A stretch of 64,000 nucleotides of DNA from Sipunculus nudus (taxonomy: Eukaryota > Annelida > Sipuncula > Golfingiida > Sipunculidae). How positions within the stretch are numbered: position 1 is the first letter of the stretch; every line of letters starts with the position of its first letter. Shown here piece after piece: positions 1-12,700 of this stretch. A model generated the notes under the pieces. That model did no database searches. It saw only the letters and a program-made list of their open reading frames with translations, and had not been told where the DNA came from. The position numbers and the translations under genes were made by a program. The DNA lies in assembly GCA_026874595.1 (NCBI GenBank), contig CM049313.1:25356008-25420007 (forward strand). Direction: 5' to 3'.

Positions 1-475
1 TGAAAAGAAGTCTCTAGCTTCAGCCATTCTTATGTTAAATGAGTTAATATATTTCCTGATTTTTTTATGGGGTGCATTATGTTTCGGCCCATAACTTCAA
101 CAATTTACGCAATACTGACCTAATTTTTGGTACGTACATAGAAAATGTATGGAAGAATATGCATATTCACTATGATCAAAATCAGATCAGTGGTTTTGAT
201 ATTAGGTCTTATAGTGGTCTTATAGTGTAACAATGTTTTTTTTATGGAAAATGGAGGTTTTTCCTTAATATTTCGAAGGAACAAAGTCCTATTGACCCAA
301 TTTTCAGTATGGTATGAGATTTTGGGGACATCTAACTGTATGCCGAATTTTGGATTCGTAGGTCTAATGGTTTCAAAACGTGCCAGTTTAACGGACGGAC
401 AGACAGACGGACAGACAGATGGACGACGAACAAAGGACCACGACTATGGCTCAGATGACTTATAGTCAGCTGAGC
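1..475 (+). repeat. Interspersed repeat family A, right-hand part of a copy
   Basis: This intron sequence matches, phrase by phrase, 11210-11812 and 14700-15331. Shared phrases include a Ser/Thr-neutral T-rich body, GGTTTTTCCTT, a GGACAGAC tetranucleotide run and the terminal phrase GCTCAGATGACTTATAGTCA followed by GCTGAGCT. No coding signal is conserved between copies. It lies in the RASA1 intron after exon 6 and its left end is cut by the window edge. The type of element is not known. Confidence 0.7.
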
Positions 476-629
476 TGAAAATCCCTGTTTCAAGAGACAA
501 TGTCCTTTATCATGGCCAAATCTGTAACTGCCTGATAATCAGACAGCACCACCAAACAGCAATTAACATACAAGATAAAACATAATGCATTTAAAGCAGT
601 ACAGTATGAACATACAAGAAGAATCTTAC

Positions 630-714
630 CATGCAAAAGCCTCTGTCGTGCTTCATCTTTTGTGATGTTATCATGGTACCAGCCATAGGACTCTACAGTA
701 GTACTGCCTGAATG
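630..714 (-). CDS. RASA1: RASA1 exon 6: start of SH2 domain 2
   Basis: The acceptor TTTCAG precedes CATTCAGGC and the donor is GTAAGA (GT at 628-629). The 85-nt exon encodes HSGSTTVESYGWYHDNI then TKDEARQRLLH and carries one base (phase 1). GWYHDNITKDEA corresponds to the beginning of the second SH2 domain of p120 RasGAP (human IWFHGKISKQEA). A second possible acceptor seven bases downstream would put a stop in frame, so the first is preferred. The next exon is beyond the left edge. Confidence 0.92.
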
Positions 715-3700
715 CTGAAAGGAGATATTGTCAATAGTAACACAATTTTGTACACTTAATACATTTCACGTATAACATGATGTGTTTTGGGTGGCAGTTT
801 CTATTCTTTCAGACCTCACATCATCAAAGTTTAATGGCCATAACAGATGTCTTCCCCCTCCCCCCCCCCCCTCTCATTGTCAATGTTTGGGGATGTCAAT
901 CCCCAAACATTATGCACTATCTCAAAACAATGATTCTAGATTTCAGATTTGACCTTGAAGATGAAGGTGCAGGTCACCAGTTTTTTAAATCATTTAAGAT
1001 GTTGGCAGAAAGAATGGGTGTGTCAAATTTGAAGAAAAATCTTCAGTACTTCTAAAGTAATGGGGTCACAATAATTCCAGAATTGCCCTAATTTGACCTT
1101 TAAGATCAAGGTAAAGGTCACTTTTCTGAGAACTGTGAAATGGGAGTGAAAAATATGCATTACTTCATAAGTTATTGTATTTACAAGACAATATCTATAA
1201 TTTAGCTTATTTGACCTTGAAGATCTAGGTCAAGGTCATCAGTTTAAAAACTTGTCCAAACCTTGGTTGAAACAAGTCGTGTACCAAATTTGAAGACAAA
1301 ATGTTAAATACTAAATAAGTTATTTGGTTAACAAAAATTTTACATTTCAGCAGATTTGACCTTGAAGATTAATGTCAAGGTCACCTATTTTCACACTTCT
1401 TGAGATTTTGTCAGGAATAATTTCTGTTTCAAATTTTGGAGGAAAATATGCAGCTCTTCAAAGGTTATCCTACAAGATATCCTACAGACAATGACCACAA
1501 CAACAGACGATGGCACCGAAAACAACATGTCTCCCCTGGAAGGGGGGGGGGCATAATCACACAAAAAGTGAGCATGTATGTAAGAATATAAATACAAATA
1601 CATATGACATGAGCAGGATTTTGTGGAATATAAACAGGTGACAAATGGTCATGACTTTTAGCTGACTTGAACAGTCTGTAATATTAAAATTTAGAGTGCT
1701 AAAAACACACAACAACAAGTGTAACTTGCAAAATTTAGGTCACAGTGACCTGTTTTTTGGTATGCTCCTTGATTTTCCAAGGACCTACCTAGATATTTAG
1801 GAATCAAGAGGCTACAATTTGTGCCTTGTAAACAACTGGCCAGCCATAATTTCTAAGTACAAAATTAATTTAAAACTTGCATAAAATAAAGAAAATGAAG
1901 ATGGCACAACCAGTCTTTCACAGTTGAATGGGCTTTCCATGTTCATAAGCTTGCCGAATTTCAGAAAAATCTATGCAATTATTACTGAGATATTTTTCCT
2001 AAAGAATGAATTTCATACACCAACAGCTGAAAACATTCTGTAATTGTGTCTGAAACAGTTCTGAAGAACTGGCAAGGCTGATTTTCTTCTTTGTTTGGTA
2101 ACAATGTTATATGTGCAGTTGATGCACAATGTTTTAGTTTTAGGGCTGAGTGCAAAATTTTTATCTAGAAGCCGACAACACTAACACAAGTCTGATTTTC
2201 TAAGTGCTAAAAAATACATGAAAACACATGCAAGTCACAAGTTATAGGTCATAGTGATTGGTTACAATTTGTGCCTTGTTAATGGACAACCCACAGAGGG
2301 TGATCCCTATAGCTCAGATGACCAATGGTCAGCTGTGCTAAAAAATGTTGCACAGTATTTCCTTCCACTCAAATAAATATACATAGAAATTTCAGGTCCC
2401 ATGACTGTCTCACAATTGTGTGTAAACACTATTTATTTTTCTTAATATCATTCAAATTACTGCTATGGGAGCCTTTTGCATGAACATATTTTGAAAGGCA
2501 AGAAGTGTACATCATGCTAAATGGAAACTTACGGGTTTTCTAAAACAATTAAAATTTATTGAGATTTCTTTTAATGTATTTCATGCCTTTTAATTTTAAA
2601 GCGTGATTCTAGCATACCTGCTGAAGATACAAATATCTTTGGGTATCATTCTAAAATACAGGTACAGGGCAACACTTAGTGATTAAGGTCTACAATGTGT
2701 GGTCAGTTAACTCATCACTCACTATGTCCTGCACCAGTTCTCTGTACACAATTCCACTAAGCCCTGTGGCCTTTGAGGTCACCCACAGCCAGCCATCTCC
2801 CATGTCATTGTGCACGATGAACATCTCTCCCTTACAAAAACTGAAAGACAATGACACACTCCATGTTAGAGGTTACCATGGTAATATCACACTAATGTGA
2901 CAGTAAAGGTCAACACAATGGTCAATGTAAACTGCTTGCTCTCAGATTTTCAAGATCATGATGTATAAGTGCTACATGTATGTCTTTTACTGACACTTCA
3001 TGAAGAATGGGGACAACCAGGCTTGTACTTCCATATATAAAACAAAAGGTAACAACAGTTTTCACAATGACCAGACCTGCAGATACAGATTAAGAAGTTG
3101 GATGGCAGGCCCATTATGCTTTATAGAACAGCTTTACAAGTGTATATCTCACCACATGATGTTTTAAAGAGTCTGTATAAAAATGATCTTGCAACAAATT
3201 TAAGCAAAGATACATTTGGCCGATACACATGTGAAACAGACACTGATCAGCTACTGATCTGATCATCAGATTCTGTGCTATGATGATCTTATATCAAAGA
3301 TTATCTTTAAATCTTGAGAAAAATAAATGAAAAGAGGTCCACGTGGTACAAGACTTGACGGCTGGCATGAAGCTGGATGTCAGCATGATGTCTTGCAGGT
3401 ACGACTGGGCTAGACTGTAGCAGTGGTTAGGTTAGGTTCTTTACTTGTTTATATTCTAAGTCCTAAAAGCATGTGACATCAAATGATGATGGGGGGAGTC
3501 TTCTTAAGAAGTATTTGGCTGAACTAATGATCTGTATAAATCTACGTTGTCAACTAAATACTCATTAAGTGAGGTACAAATGCCTGAATAAGGTGACCCC
3601 ATTAAGAAGACTGGCAACACTCTAGACAGGATACTAACATCCTTGATAGAATATGTGAATTAATGACCAGAAAATGAAGATGATGCAACGTAAACTGGAA

Positions 3701-6700
3701 TTTTATCATTTTTTTTTCAAACTTCTATTTCTGTTACAGCCATTTTCTTGTTTAAGCTGAACTTGTTACAAAGATTGCCTCACCTTAATTCATCAGTTTC
3801 AGCCATTTTGGAGTAGGGTAATATAGCCACCACTTCTCGCTGATCATTTACTGGCTGAAATAGATAAACAGCCTCAGTTAACATATTTTATAATAACAAG
3901 CTTTTGTCTTATATTAAAAGAAAATAAACTTGGTAAATAGTCCATGAACTCCAATACTGAGGTAATCATTTCCAAGTCATATAACTGGCACAAATAGATC
4001 TTCAGTCCTTTAAAACTATCAAAAAATACCTGAGGTCACTAATCAACAGGCTTATAGAAATAACATTATGCAACATGTCACTAACATTCCAAGAAACAGT
4101 TGTGTGCTTATTCTCTTCAAACTTTGCACGGTGACAGGGACATCTGTGTACAAGAAGCACACTATTTACTTCATATGATGAGATGGAAATCTTTGTTAAG
4201 TAGCATTCAGTGAAAATATTAAGAATGAATTTAACTGGTATGTCAATAAACAGAGGAACATTTCAACATAAAAACATTTTAGTGCCACTCAGGTCAACCA
4301 GTTTAATGTTGATAAAGATGATGTCATAGACAATAACATCATGAAATAAAACACAAAAATTCATTGACAGAAAACATCTAATAACATTAGTCTAGATATG
4401 ACCACGGAATCTCGTTTAGATCCTCGCTTGCAGCGATTTTGGAATTCTTCGTTTATTTCCTACAGGATAACCATTTATCCTAACCGTCTCTTAGTGGCTA
4501 GCGTGCCGCCCTGCTGTCGGTCCTCCGTCCGCGGAGTCACGATCCTGTCCTCCGTCATCCGTTGGTGACGGATTTATCAGGGGGGTACATGCCCGTGCTT
4601 CTTGTCCTCACTACGTCACTCCTTCCTGGCGTCTGGACATTGTCTTACATCACCTCCGCGGACCCCCTAAGGTACCGCTTCGTTCGGCGCATCTTCTACA
4701 TTTGTCTCTGAAAACGGTATCCTCCTTGCTCTTGCATCTGTTGGTCGCCGCTCTGAGCTTCATGCCCTAGTGGCTGATTCGCAATTTACACAAATTACGG
4801 CTGACGGTTCATCGGCCACCTTACATTTCCCTAAAGCTTTTATCAGTAGAACCATCATTAGATGATCCTCCGTTAACCTGGCATGTACCGGACCTCCATA
4901 ACGGACAGTACCCTTACGGGGCTAACAATTGCCCTATTCGTGCTTTACGTTACTATCTTGAAGCTACTCAGTCACAATAGGGGGGGTGGCGCAAGAAGTA
5001 GTTTAATTCAACGAAGTCACTACTTCAAACAAAGAAATAAGCCCTATCACCATTAGTGCGTGGCTAAAAGCTACCATTGTCTCAGCATATGAATCTGCTT
5101 CTCAGTCATCCTTGGAGCAGCTTCAGGTCAATGCTCATGACTTCAGGGCTATTTCTACGTCTTTGGCCCATTTATTGGAGATTTCCCCGAACCAACTGGT
5201 CAAGAAAGGCTATTGGAAGTCGCCTTCTACCTTCACCTGCTTGTATCTGTAGGACGTCAAGTTACAAGCTTCGGGCCTTTATTCCTTGTGCCCTGTGTTT
5301 GCAGCGGGTGAGGTCCTACAGTTCTCCAGACCGTCCTTGACTCCTACATATGTTCCGGCGACGGCGTCTTCATCTGCTCCATCACTGCAGTGATGTTCTC
5401 CTCATTTCCATCGTTCCCTGTAGGTATCCCCTCCCCAAGGTTTATCTGTTATATTCTCATTAATACAGAAACTGCTCACAATTATGTTTACATAATAAAG
5501 CCCCCCCCATTCCCTCCCTGTGAATGGTTGTTTTGTTAGTAAACTGTTGTGAGCTTTTCTGTATTACAAACAACGCTCCCTCCCAGTCCACTTCATTCCG
5601 CCTTTGAAAAAGTGATTACAGGAAACGAAAGTGTGACCTAGATACACGGGAACGAGGCGGGGTGGGCGATAATAGGCCCAATAAGGGAAAATTTTCGGTT
5701 GGCTTACTCTGGCTTATAAACTTTAACAGAGGAAATTCTCATTAATACAGAAACAGCTGATAATTATGTTTACGTAATAAAACAGGCGTATATGAAGACT
5801 GCACTTCACAAGCTGGTATACAACTTAGTGCTGAAAGCATTAGGGTAATGGTGAATGCCTAGATAATTCATAACTAGCAAACTAAATCATTTCATAAATG
5901 CACACCATGTTATTCCTTGCATTTTAATACTTGCAACATTGCCTTCAGAAACAACAAGCACACACACTGACCTCTGGTGGACAAACCGGGTGTTGCAGCT
6001 TCTCCTCCTTTAAGAGGTCCGACCAACTGGTGTAGTACCCAATGAGATCTGCCAACGTGTCAAACTCACGACCACCAATATAGTAATCACCACACATGGC
6101 TGTAATACTGGAGGATAAAAACAAATCATGATTAAGTACCAATGCTCTGCTGAAAGATATTGCATAGAAAACTGACCCCAATCAACCCCAGTAGTTAGTT
6201 GAAATGGCCCCTGTCCACACTCTTTTCTATAGACAGTTTGAATAGCCCCCTGTCCACAAAGTTTTCTATCAACAGTTAAAATGGCCCCCTTGTCGACATA
6301 GTTTTCTATCAACATATCACCTCTCAGATGGCCACCTTTGAGAGTGTTGTCATGGAGCCATGCATTTTGTGGAGTGACTTAGTCACCACCCAGATGGTCC
6401 CCTTTGAGTGTGATGCCATAGACCTATACATTTTGTGGAGTGACATCTCAGATGGTCCCCTTAAAAAGTGCTGCCATAGGGCGGTGCATCTTGTGGATTG
6501 ACATAGTGACCTCTCAGATGGCCCCCTTTGAGAGTGCTGTCATAGAGAAATGCATTTTGTGGAGTGACATAGTCACCTCCGAGATGGTCCCCATTGAGAA
6601 TGCTGTCACAGAGCCATGCATTTTGTTGAGTGACATATTGATATCTCAGATGGTCCCCTTTACGAATGCTGTCGTACAGGCCATGCATTTTGTGGAGTGA

Positions 6701-9700
6701 CACAGTGACCTATTAGATGGTCCCCTTTGAGAGTGCTGTCATAGAGTAATGCATTTTGTGGAGTGACATTGTGACCTCTCAGTTGGACCCCTTTCAGAGT
6801 GCTGACATAGAGCCATGCATTTTATGGAGTGACACAGTCACCACTCAGATGGACCCCATTGAGAATGCTGTCATTAAGCCATGCATTTGGTGGAGTGACA
6901 TCCCAGATGACAGATTCAAAGACATTTTCAGGAGAAAACTAGATGTGTCAGAACAACAATTATGCCCCTGCCCAGAGCAAATTAGAAGTATTTGTTAAAG
7001 TTTGTAAAATTTTCGATGTTCAGGAGCTGTCATACAGTCAAAAGTTGGTTAACAAGGACAAAATGCAAACTTGATCTGTAATGGGCAAAAAAAATCAGGC
7101 CAACATCTACAGGCTTTGCGAAAAAGAGTCCATACATATGCATTTATCATGAAAATTTTTATTTTACATGAAGTTTTCTATGTTCAGAAGCTAGTCATAC
7201 AGTCAAAAGTGAATCAACTGGGACAAAATGCAATCTTGATCTGTAAGCGGCTGTTATATGCCCACACACCAAAAATCAGGTCAATATCTGCAGGCATTGC
7301 CGAAACAAAGTCGGTACAACTGTTTTGAATGGAAGGATGGAAGGATGGAATGACAGATTGACGGACATGGGTAAACTTTGTGGTGGCATAAAAACTATAT
7401 ATCACGTTTATTCCCTGGTATATCTGGAAAACTGTCTGGGTCAATCATTTACAATCCCCTCTCCCCCTTGGATTTTAAGTAAGAAGCTCAACTGTTACAG
7501 TATGTCCCCTGTCTGACTTTCAGGCACTAATAATACTGTTATTGCCCCCAGTTACAGAAAATTGCCTTTAAATAGGTCACAGTCACCTGATTTCAGGTTC
7601 AAAGAAGACTTCATCAGAAGACCCCTGGATTTACATTAGAAGTTTCTAGGTCTAATGATTACAATTAGTCACCATATAACTTTCAGGGTGCTCAAAACAA
7701 GATTTTTCGCCATATGCTTGCAGGGTATAGGTCACAGTGGCCAAAACAAGTGGTTTTCAAGGAGACTTTAACAAGACCTCCCTTTATTCTAGGAAAGAAC
7801 TTTCTTTATGCAACAATATATTGATTTGTGTCCTGTCTCCATTTCTGGGTGTTCAAGATCATGTTTTTGTCCTGTAACTTGCAGAACATATTTATCGTTA
7901 CCTTTAGTTTCATATTTGAAGGTGCTTTTGTAATTAAACCCCTCTTATTAAAAGTAACAAGCTGTTAGGAGTAACAAGCTGTTAGGCTTAACAGTTTAGG
8001 TTTGTGACCTGTCTGGGTGCAAAAAATTATGTTTTTGGCTTGTACCTTGCAGAATATAAGCCACCATGACCTAATTACAGGTTTCCACTGAGATCCACCC
8101 TGAAATGCCCTAGATGTAAAGGTAGAAGTTTCTAGATAAAACAGTTATGATTTATTTCCTGTTAACAGCTGGAAGGACAAAGGGTGGTCACTATAGCTAT
8201 GACTATGATGCTGAGCTAACAACGGGTGAACAGGGGAAGTAGAATGGATAATTCATGTGATTATTTAGTTACTAATGAGTAAAAAAAAGTATCCCTTCTT
8301 ATTTGAGAGATAGGAAAATATGAAACACAAGCAGAAGGAAATATTACTGAATAAAATTAAAATTAAATACCATACATCAAAATGATGTCCTAAATATGTC
8401 AAAAGACATGTGTAGGTTGACTTGTTTGCCAGAACTACATCTATCACAAATTATTGCTGACAGATATTTTCATGTTTAAATTATTCCATTCAAACCAAAA
8501 TTTGAAAATAATAAATAATAATATCCATTTATTCTATGCTAGATTTTTAAGAAAGACGAGAATAGCTTGACTGGGCAGCTCTCAGCATACCACTTACCGA
8601 AAATGAGACAGTCCACTCTTGCCATAAAAAGACAGGACATAAGAACCAGGCTTTCTTTCACTCTCACGGATCAAATAGCTGCCAGTCTGCCCAGAACACC
8701 TCAGGCGTTCCTCTGCCATTCGTCGATTTAATCTTCCATGGTACCATCTACAATGAAATTATGATGACATGACAGACCAATGATTTGAGATACTGGTTTA
8801 TTATCAGTATTACTTGCATAATATAAGTAGCTAATGGTGATTAGCAAAAACAGATAATTAAAACAGATAATTACAGTGCTACTAGTATAAAAGGCAGGTA
8901 CTGAACCTAGCAGCAGTCTGCCACCAAAATGTCTCTGTTTTGTTCTGGAGATATTGGGGTGACAGACCAATCCATAGGTTGTGCCATTTCTATGCCATTT
9001 TTGTCTGTCTGTTAAACCCTAATCAATACCATAGTTCACAGAAACGAAGAACATCAACCTGTGCCACATTACCCGATACTTTACATGGTAGTCATACCTA
9101 TTTTACACTAAGTCACATCTAGATCATAACATGGCAAAGTATGCATGAAGACTTGATTAACCTGCACAAAAAGACAAATATACATGGAGTGCAAAACAAA
9201 CCAGTGACATCACAGACCCCAGGTTGGCACCATGGTCACTGATCAACAGCTAAATTACATTTACACAAACCCTGTACAGTCACAGAAGAAAACCTGAGGT
9301 AGCTACACATTAGACCAACTTAACCACAGGGTTGGGTTTTTGCTGGGAAAAAAATTTCTAGGACACTGTTAAAGGCATAACCATGTATAAAAAGGGGCAG
9401 CAAGATGGCCTAGCTGTCACTTATTATAATTTAAATACCTGTCAAGATGCAGGCCTACTATAAACCCAAATGATTTACATCATCACTAAACTTGTAAAAT
9501 ACAAGGGACCCATGGGTCAGGGCGCTCAGCTGAATGTGACAGTATAACTGCATCACCACAGATTTTTGAAGTTGCAAAAAAAATACTATCCTCAGTGCTC
9601 AGGAACTAGGGCTCAATGACTGGGGGGGGGGGGGGGGGAAGAGTTACAACACCTTTGGATATAAATACAGAATATGGAATTAAATTCAATGGTGCTGACA

Positions 9701-12700
9701 GGGACTGGTGGGAGTTACAGCACCTCTGCATATATGTAAAGGATGAAATTTAATTTTAATGAAATTATTTTCAAATATTTAAAAACAGGCAGAGAGATGG
9801 AAAAGAAAGCAAATAACTTTAATTTCCATTCTACTGAGACAAGAAAATAATGAACAAATATTTGCATTAGATCCTATTTTTTTTTTGTTTAGTCATTTTT
9901 TTTAAAGTTTATAAATTTTACTAAATATTTACAGTATATCATATATATCTGAATATTTAAATTGATTCACAAATCTAAATTGCATCAACATTTATACTTA
10001 ATTTAGTCAGGTAACATCACATAATGCACGCGGATGTATTTCTTTTTTTTATAAAATTTATTTTTTAAATTTGCAAAGCAATAAATATATGAAAATGAAA
10101 CTCCAGAATTCACAATTTTAAATTGCACCTTTATTTATCCATGATTTGTTTCATATTTTATCAAATTATATCTACTGATGGGTTAAATTATATTTTGTTT
10201 AATTATTTAAAAGAAAATAATTTCTTTAAAATGCTACATCAGAACAACGTGGCATCTCTTGGATTACTTCTTGAATTAATATTTTCAAGAAAAGTTGCCA
10301 CATTGGATCAAAAACAGCTTTACATTTAAAGAAATACAGTTGACAATAACATACCATGTATCGCAATCTAATTATTGATGGTTGGGGGGGGGGGGGGGGG
10401 GGTAGGGCCCATGAGAATAAGTGTATATTTATTACAGCAGGGGTGTTCTGCCAGTGCTGCACCACCAATAAGGTTACTTACCATATTTATGCGTGTATCA
10501 GACGATCCCATGTATAGGACGACCCCCAATATTGAGTCTCAAATTTTGGTTCAAATTATTTTTCAGCATCTTAAGTTGGAGCTGCCAGCTAATGAGGATC
10601 ACTTTGTCAGCATAATGATCACTTTAACACTGATGATTGAAATGGGATTTTATAATTTTTTATTCATAAAATGGTCAGTGGTATATTTTTTTTTATGATG
10701 CTACAAGTAAAATCGGAAAATAATATAGAAAGGTATGGAGCAGACCAAAACGGAATTAATTAAACATATGAAAGCATGAGTATTATACAACAATTCAAAT
10801 TAATATCATAAGGGACATCAAAGGGTCAATTTTAGGGCCAAAATTTGGGTAATAAATTATTATCCTGGAGATGGCACCCATTAAGAATTAACATGTTAAG
10901 AGAATGTGCATTACAGGGCATTGACACCTTCCTCTTTAAAAAAGATAAATTTATTTCAAAGAAATGGCAGTCTTCTGTATAATTTGAGGGAGATCACCCC
11001 AAACACTCACTGCATATCAGCGTTGGCAAGGCTGTAGTGAGCAAGCGTGGGGTCTTGGATATACAAAATGCAAATACTTCAGAGCATCTGAACAACTTCA
11101 ATAATTAGAATAATTTTTAAGCTTTTACTTAAATATTTCAGAATTCAACAGATTAAATCCACATGTATCCCGGCTGTGAAAAATAAATTAAATATACTTA
11201 CAAGGAAAAAACGTGCTATGGTCAAATTTGGGCAAAATTTAAGGTACCAATTTTATATTTTTGTTAATATTTTAAATTTTTTTTTAGAGATTTTGATCTA
11301 ATTTTGGGTATACAATTAAATTTTGATTAATTAAAGTTATATTACTGGAAAAAAAGTCCATAGCTTTAACATTTTTTTTTGGTGTTAAGTGACCAAGTAT
11401 TTTTCCTGATTTTTTATAGAGTGCAAAATGTTTGGGCCAATAACTTTTTTATATTATATAATACACACCTAATTTCTTGCATGTACATAGGAATTATGTA
11501 GAGAATATTTATTTTATATATGAGGAAAACAGATGAGTGGTTTTGATATAAGGCAGTCCTGAAGTGTGAAAATAGGTTTTTTATAAAAAATTAAGGTTTT
11601 TCCTTTTTTCACAAAGGAACAAAGTCACAAAGACCCAGTTTTAGGCTTGTAGGAGATCTTGGGGACATCTAACATTATGTCGAATTTTGGGTTCCTAGGT
11701 CTTACGGTTTCAAAACGTGCCACATCTAATGACGGACGGACAGACAGACAGACGACAGACAATGGACCACAACTATAGCTCAGATGACTTATAGTCAGCT
11801 GAGCTAAAAATTAACCTAAAGATGAAGGTTATAACACAAAATTTGTGGTCTCATATATGTGAATCATGTATGTTAGATAAAGAATGGGTCTTGTACATGT
11901 ATACCAGTAAGTATGTGTGTGCCAAATATTGTAGTAATAATAATAATATACATAATTATAACTTAAAATCACTTTGCCTTAATTACAGACTTTATTTCTT
12001 CTGCATTGCTAAAAGATGTAGGATTTCTGTTTATGCAACAATGCTATTTAAACAATCTGCTTCGCCATATTTTAAGATCCCCAAGCGAGAGGTCTAAATT
12101 AACACAAATTTAAAATATATCTGGTTTGTCCACACAGGTTTCACTCTCTTGGTTATAGCTCTGTAGTGTAAACAAGAGCACGACAATTGGTGCATTATAC
12201 GTTCATTGCATATGTTGTGACCTCTGACCTCATTAAATAATAAAATATGTGTGAATTTGCTGAGAATGTTATTCAGGTGAGAAACTGTATTGGTTAATAC
12301 TCATCATGAGTTAAATGTAAATCCATCAGATCCATCAGGCTGGTGGCCTGCCACCAAAGTGTGGTGACCTCTGGGGTTGTCCGGAAATAACCAGGGCGGG
12401 AATTCCCTGGTTGTAATTCCTTGGAATTCTCACCCTAGGTAATACTCCCCTTCTGGGAATAACCATGAAATCCCAACCTCTGAAATACTCATGTGATCAG
12501 AAAAAAATAAAACAAGTGACCCAAGGGTCATGATGTTCAGCCGACTGACATGTTGACAATATGTCTTTGCACAGGCAACTAATTAAGATAAGAAGGTGGC
12601 ATCATCGTTCTTGCATATTTATTTTGTTCTTGCTTAAGTTTATCAAGACCCATAAGCACACCAAATTTGATGACAATCCAACAAGCCTTTCCTGATGAAT

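Noticed and set aside
6440-6998. Open frames of 80-100 codons on both strands
   Set aside because: Caused by a 66-bp minisatellite whose period is a multiple of three; copies are not constrained as protein.
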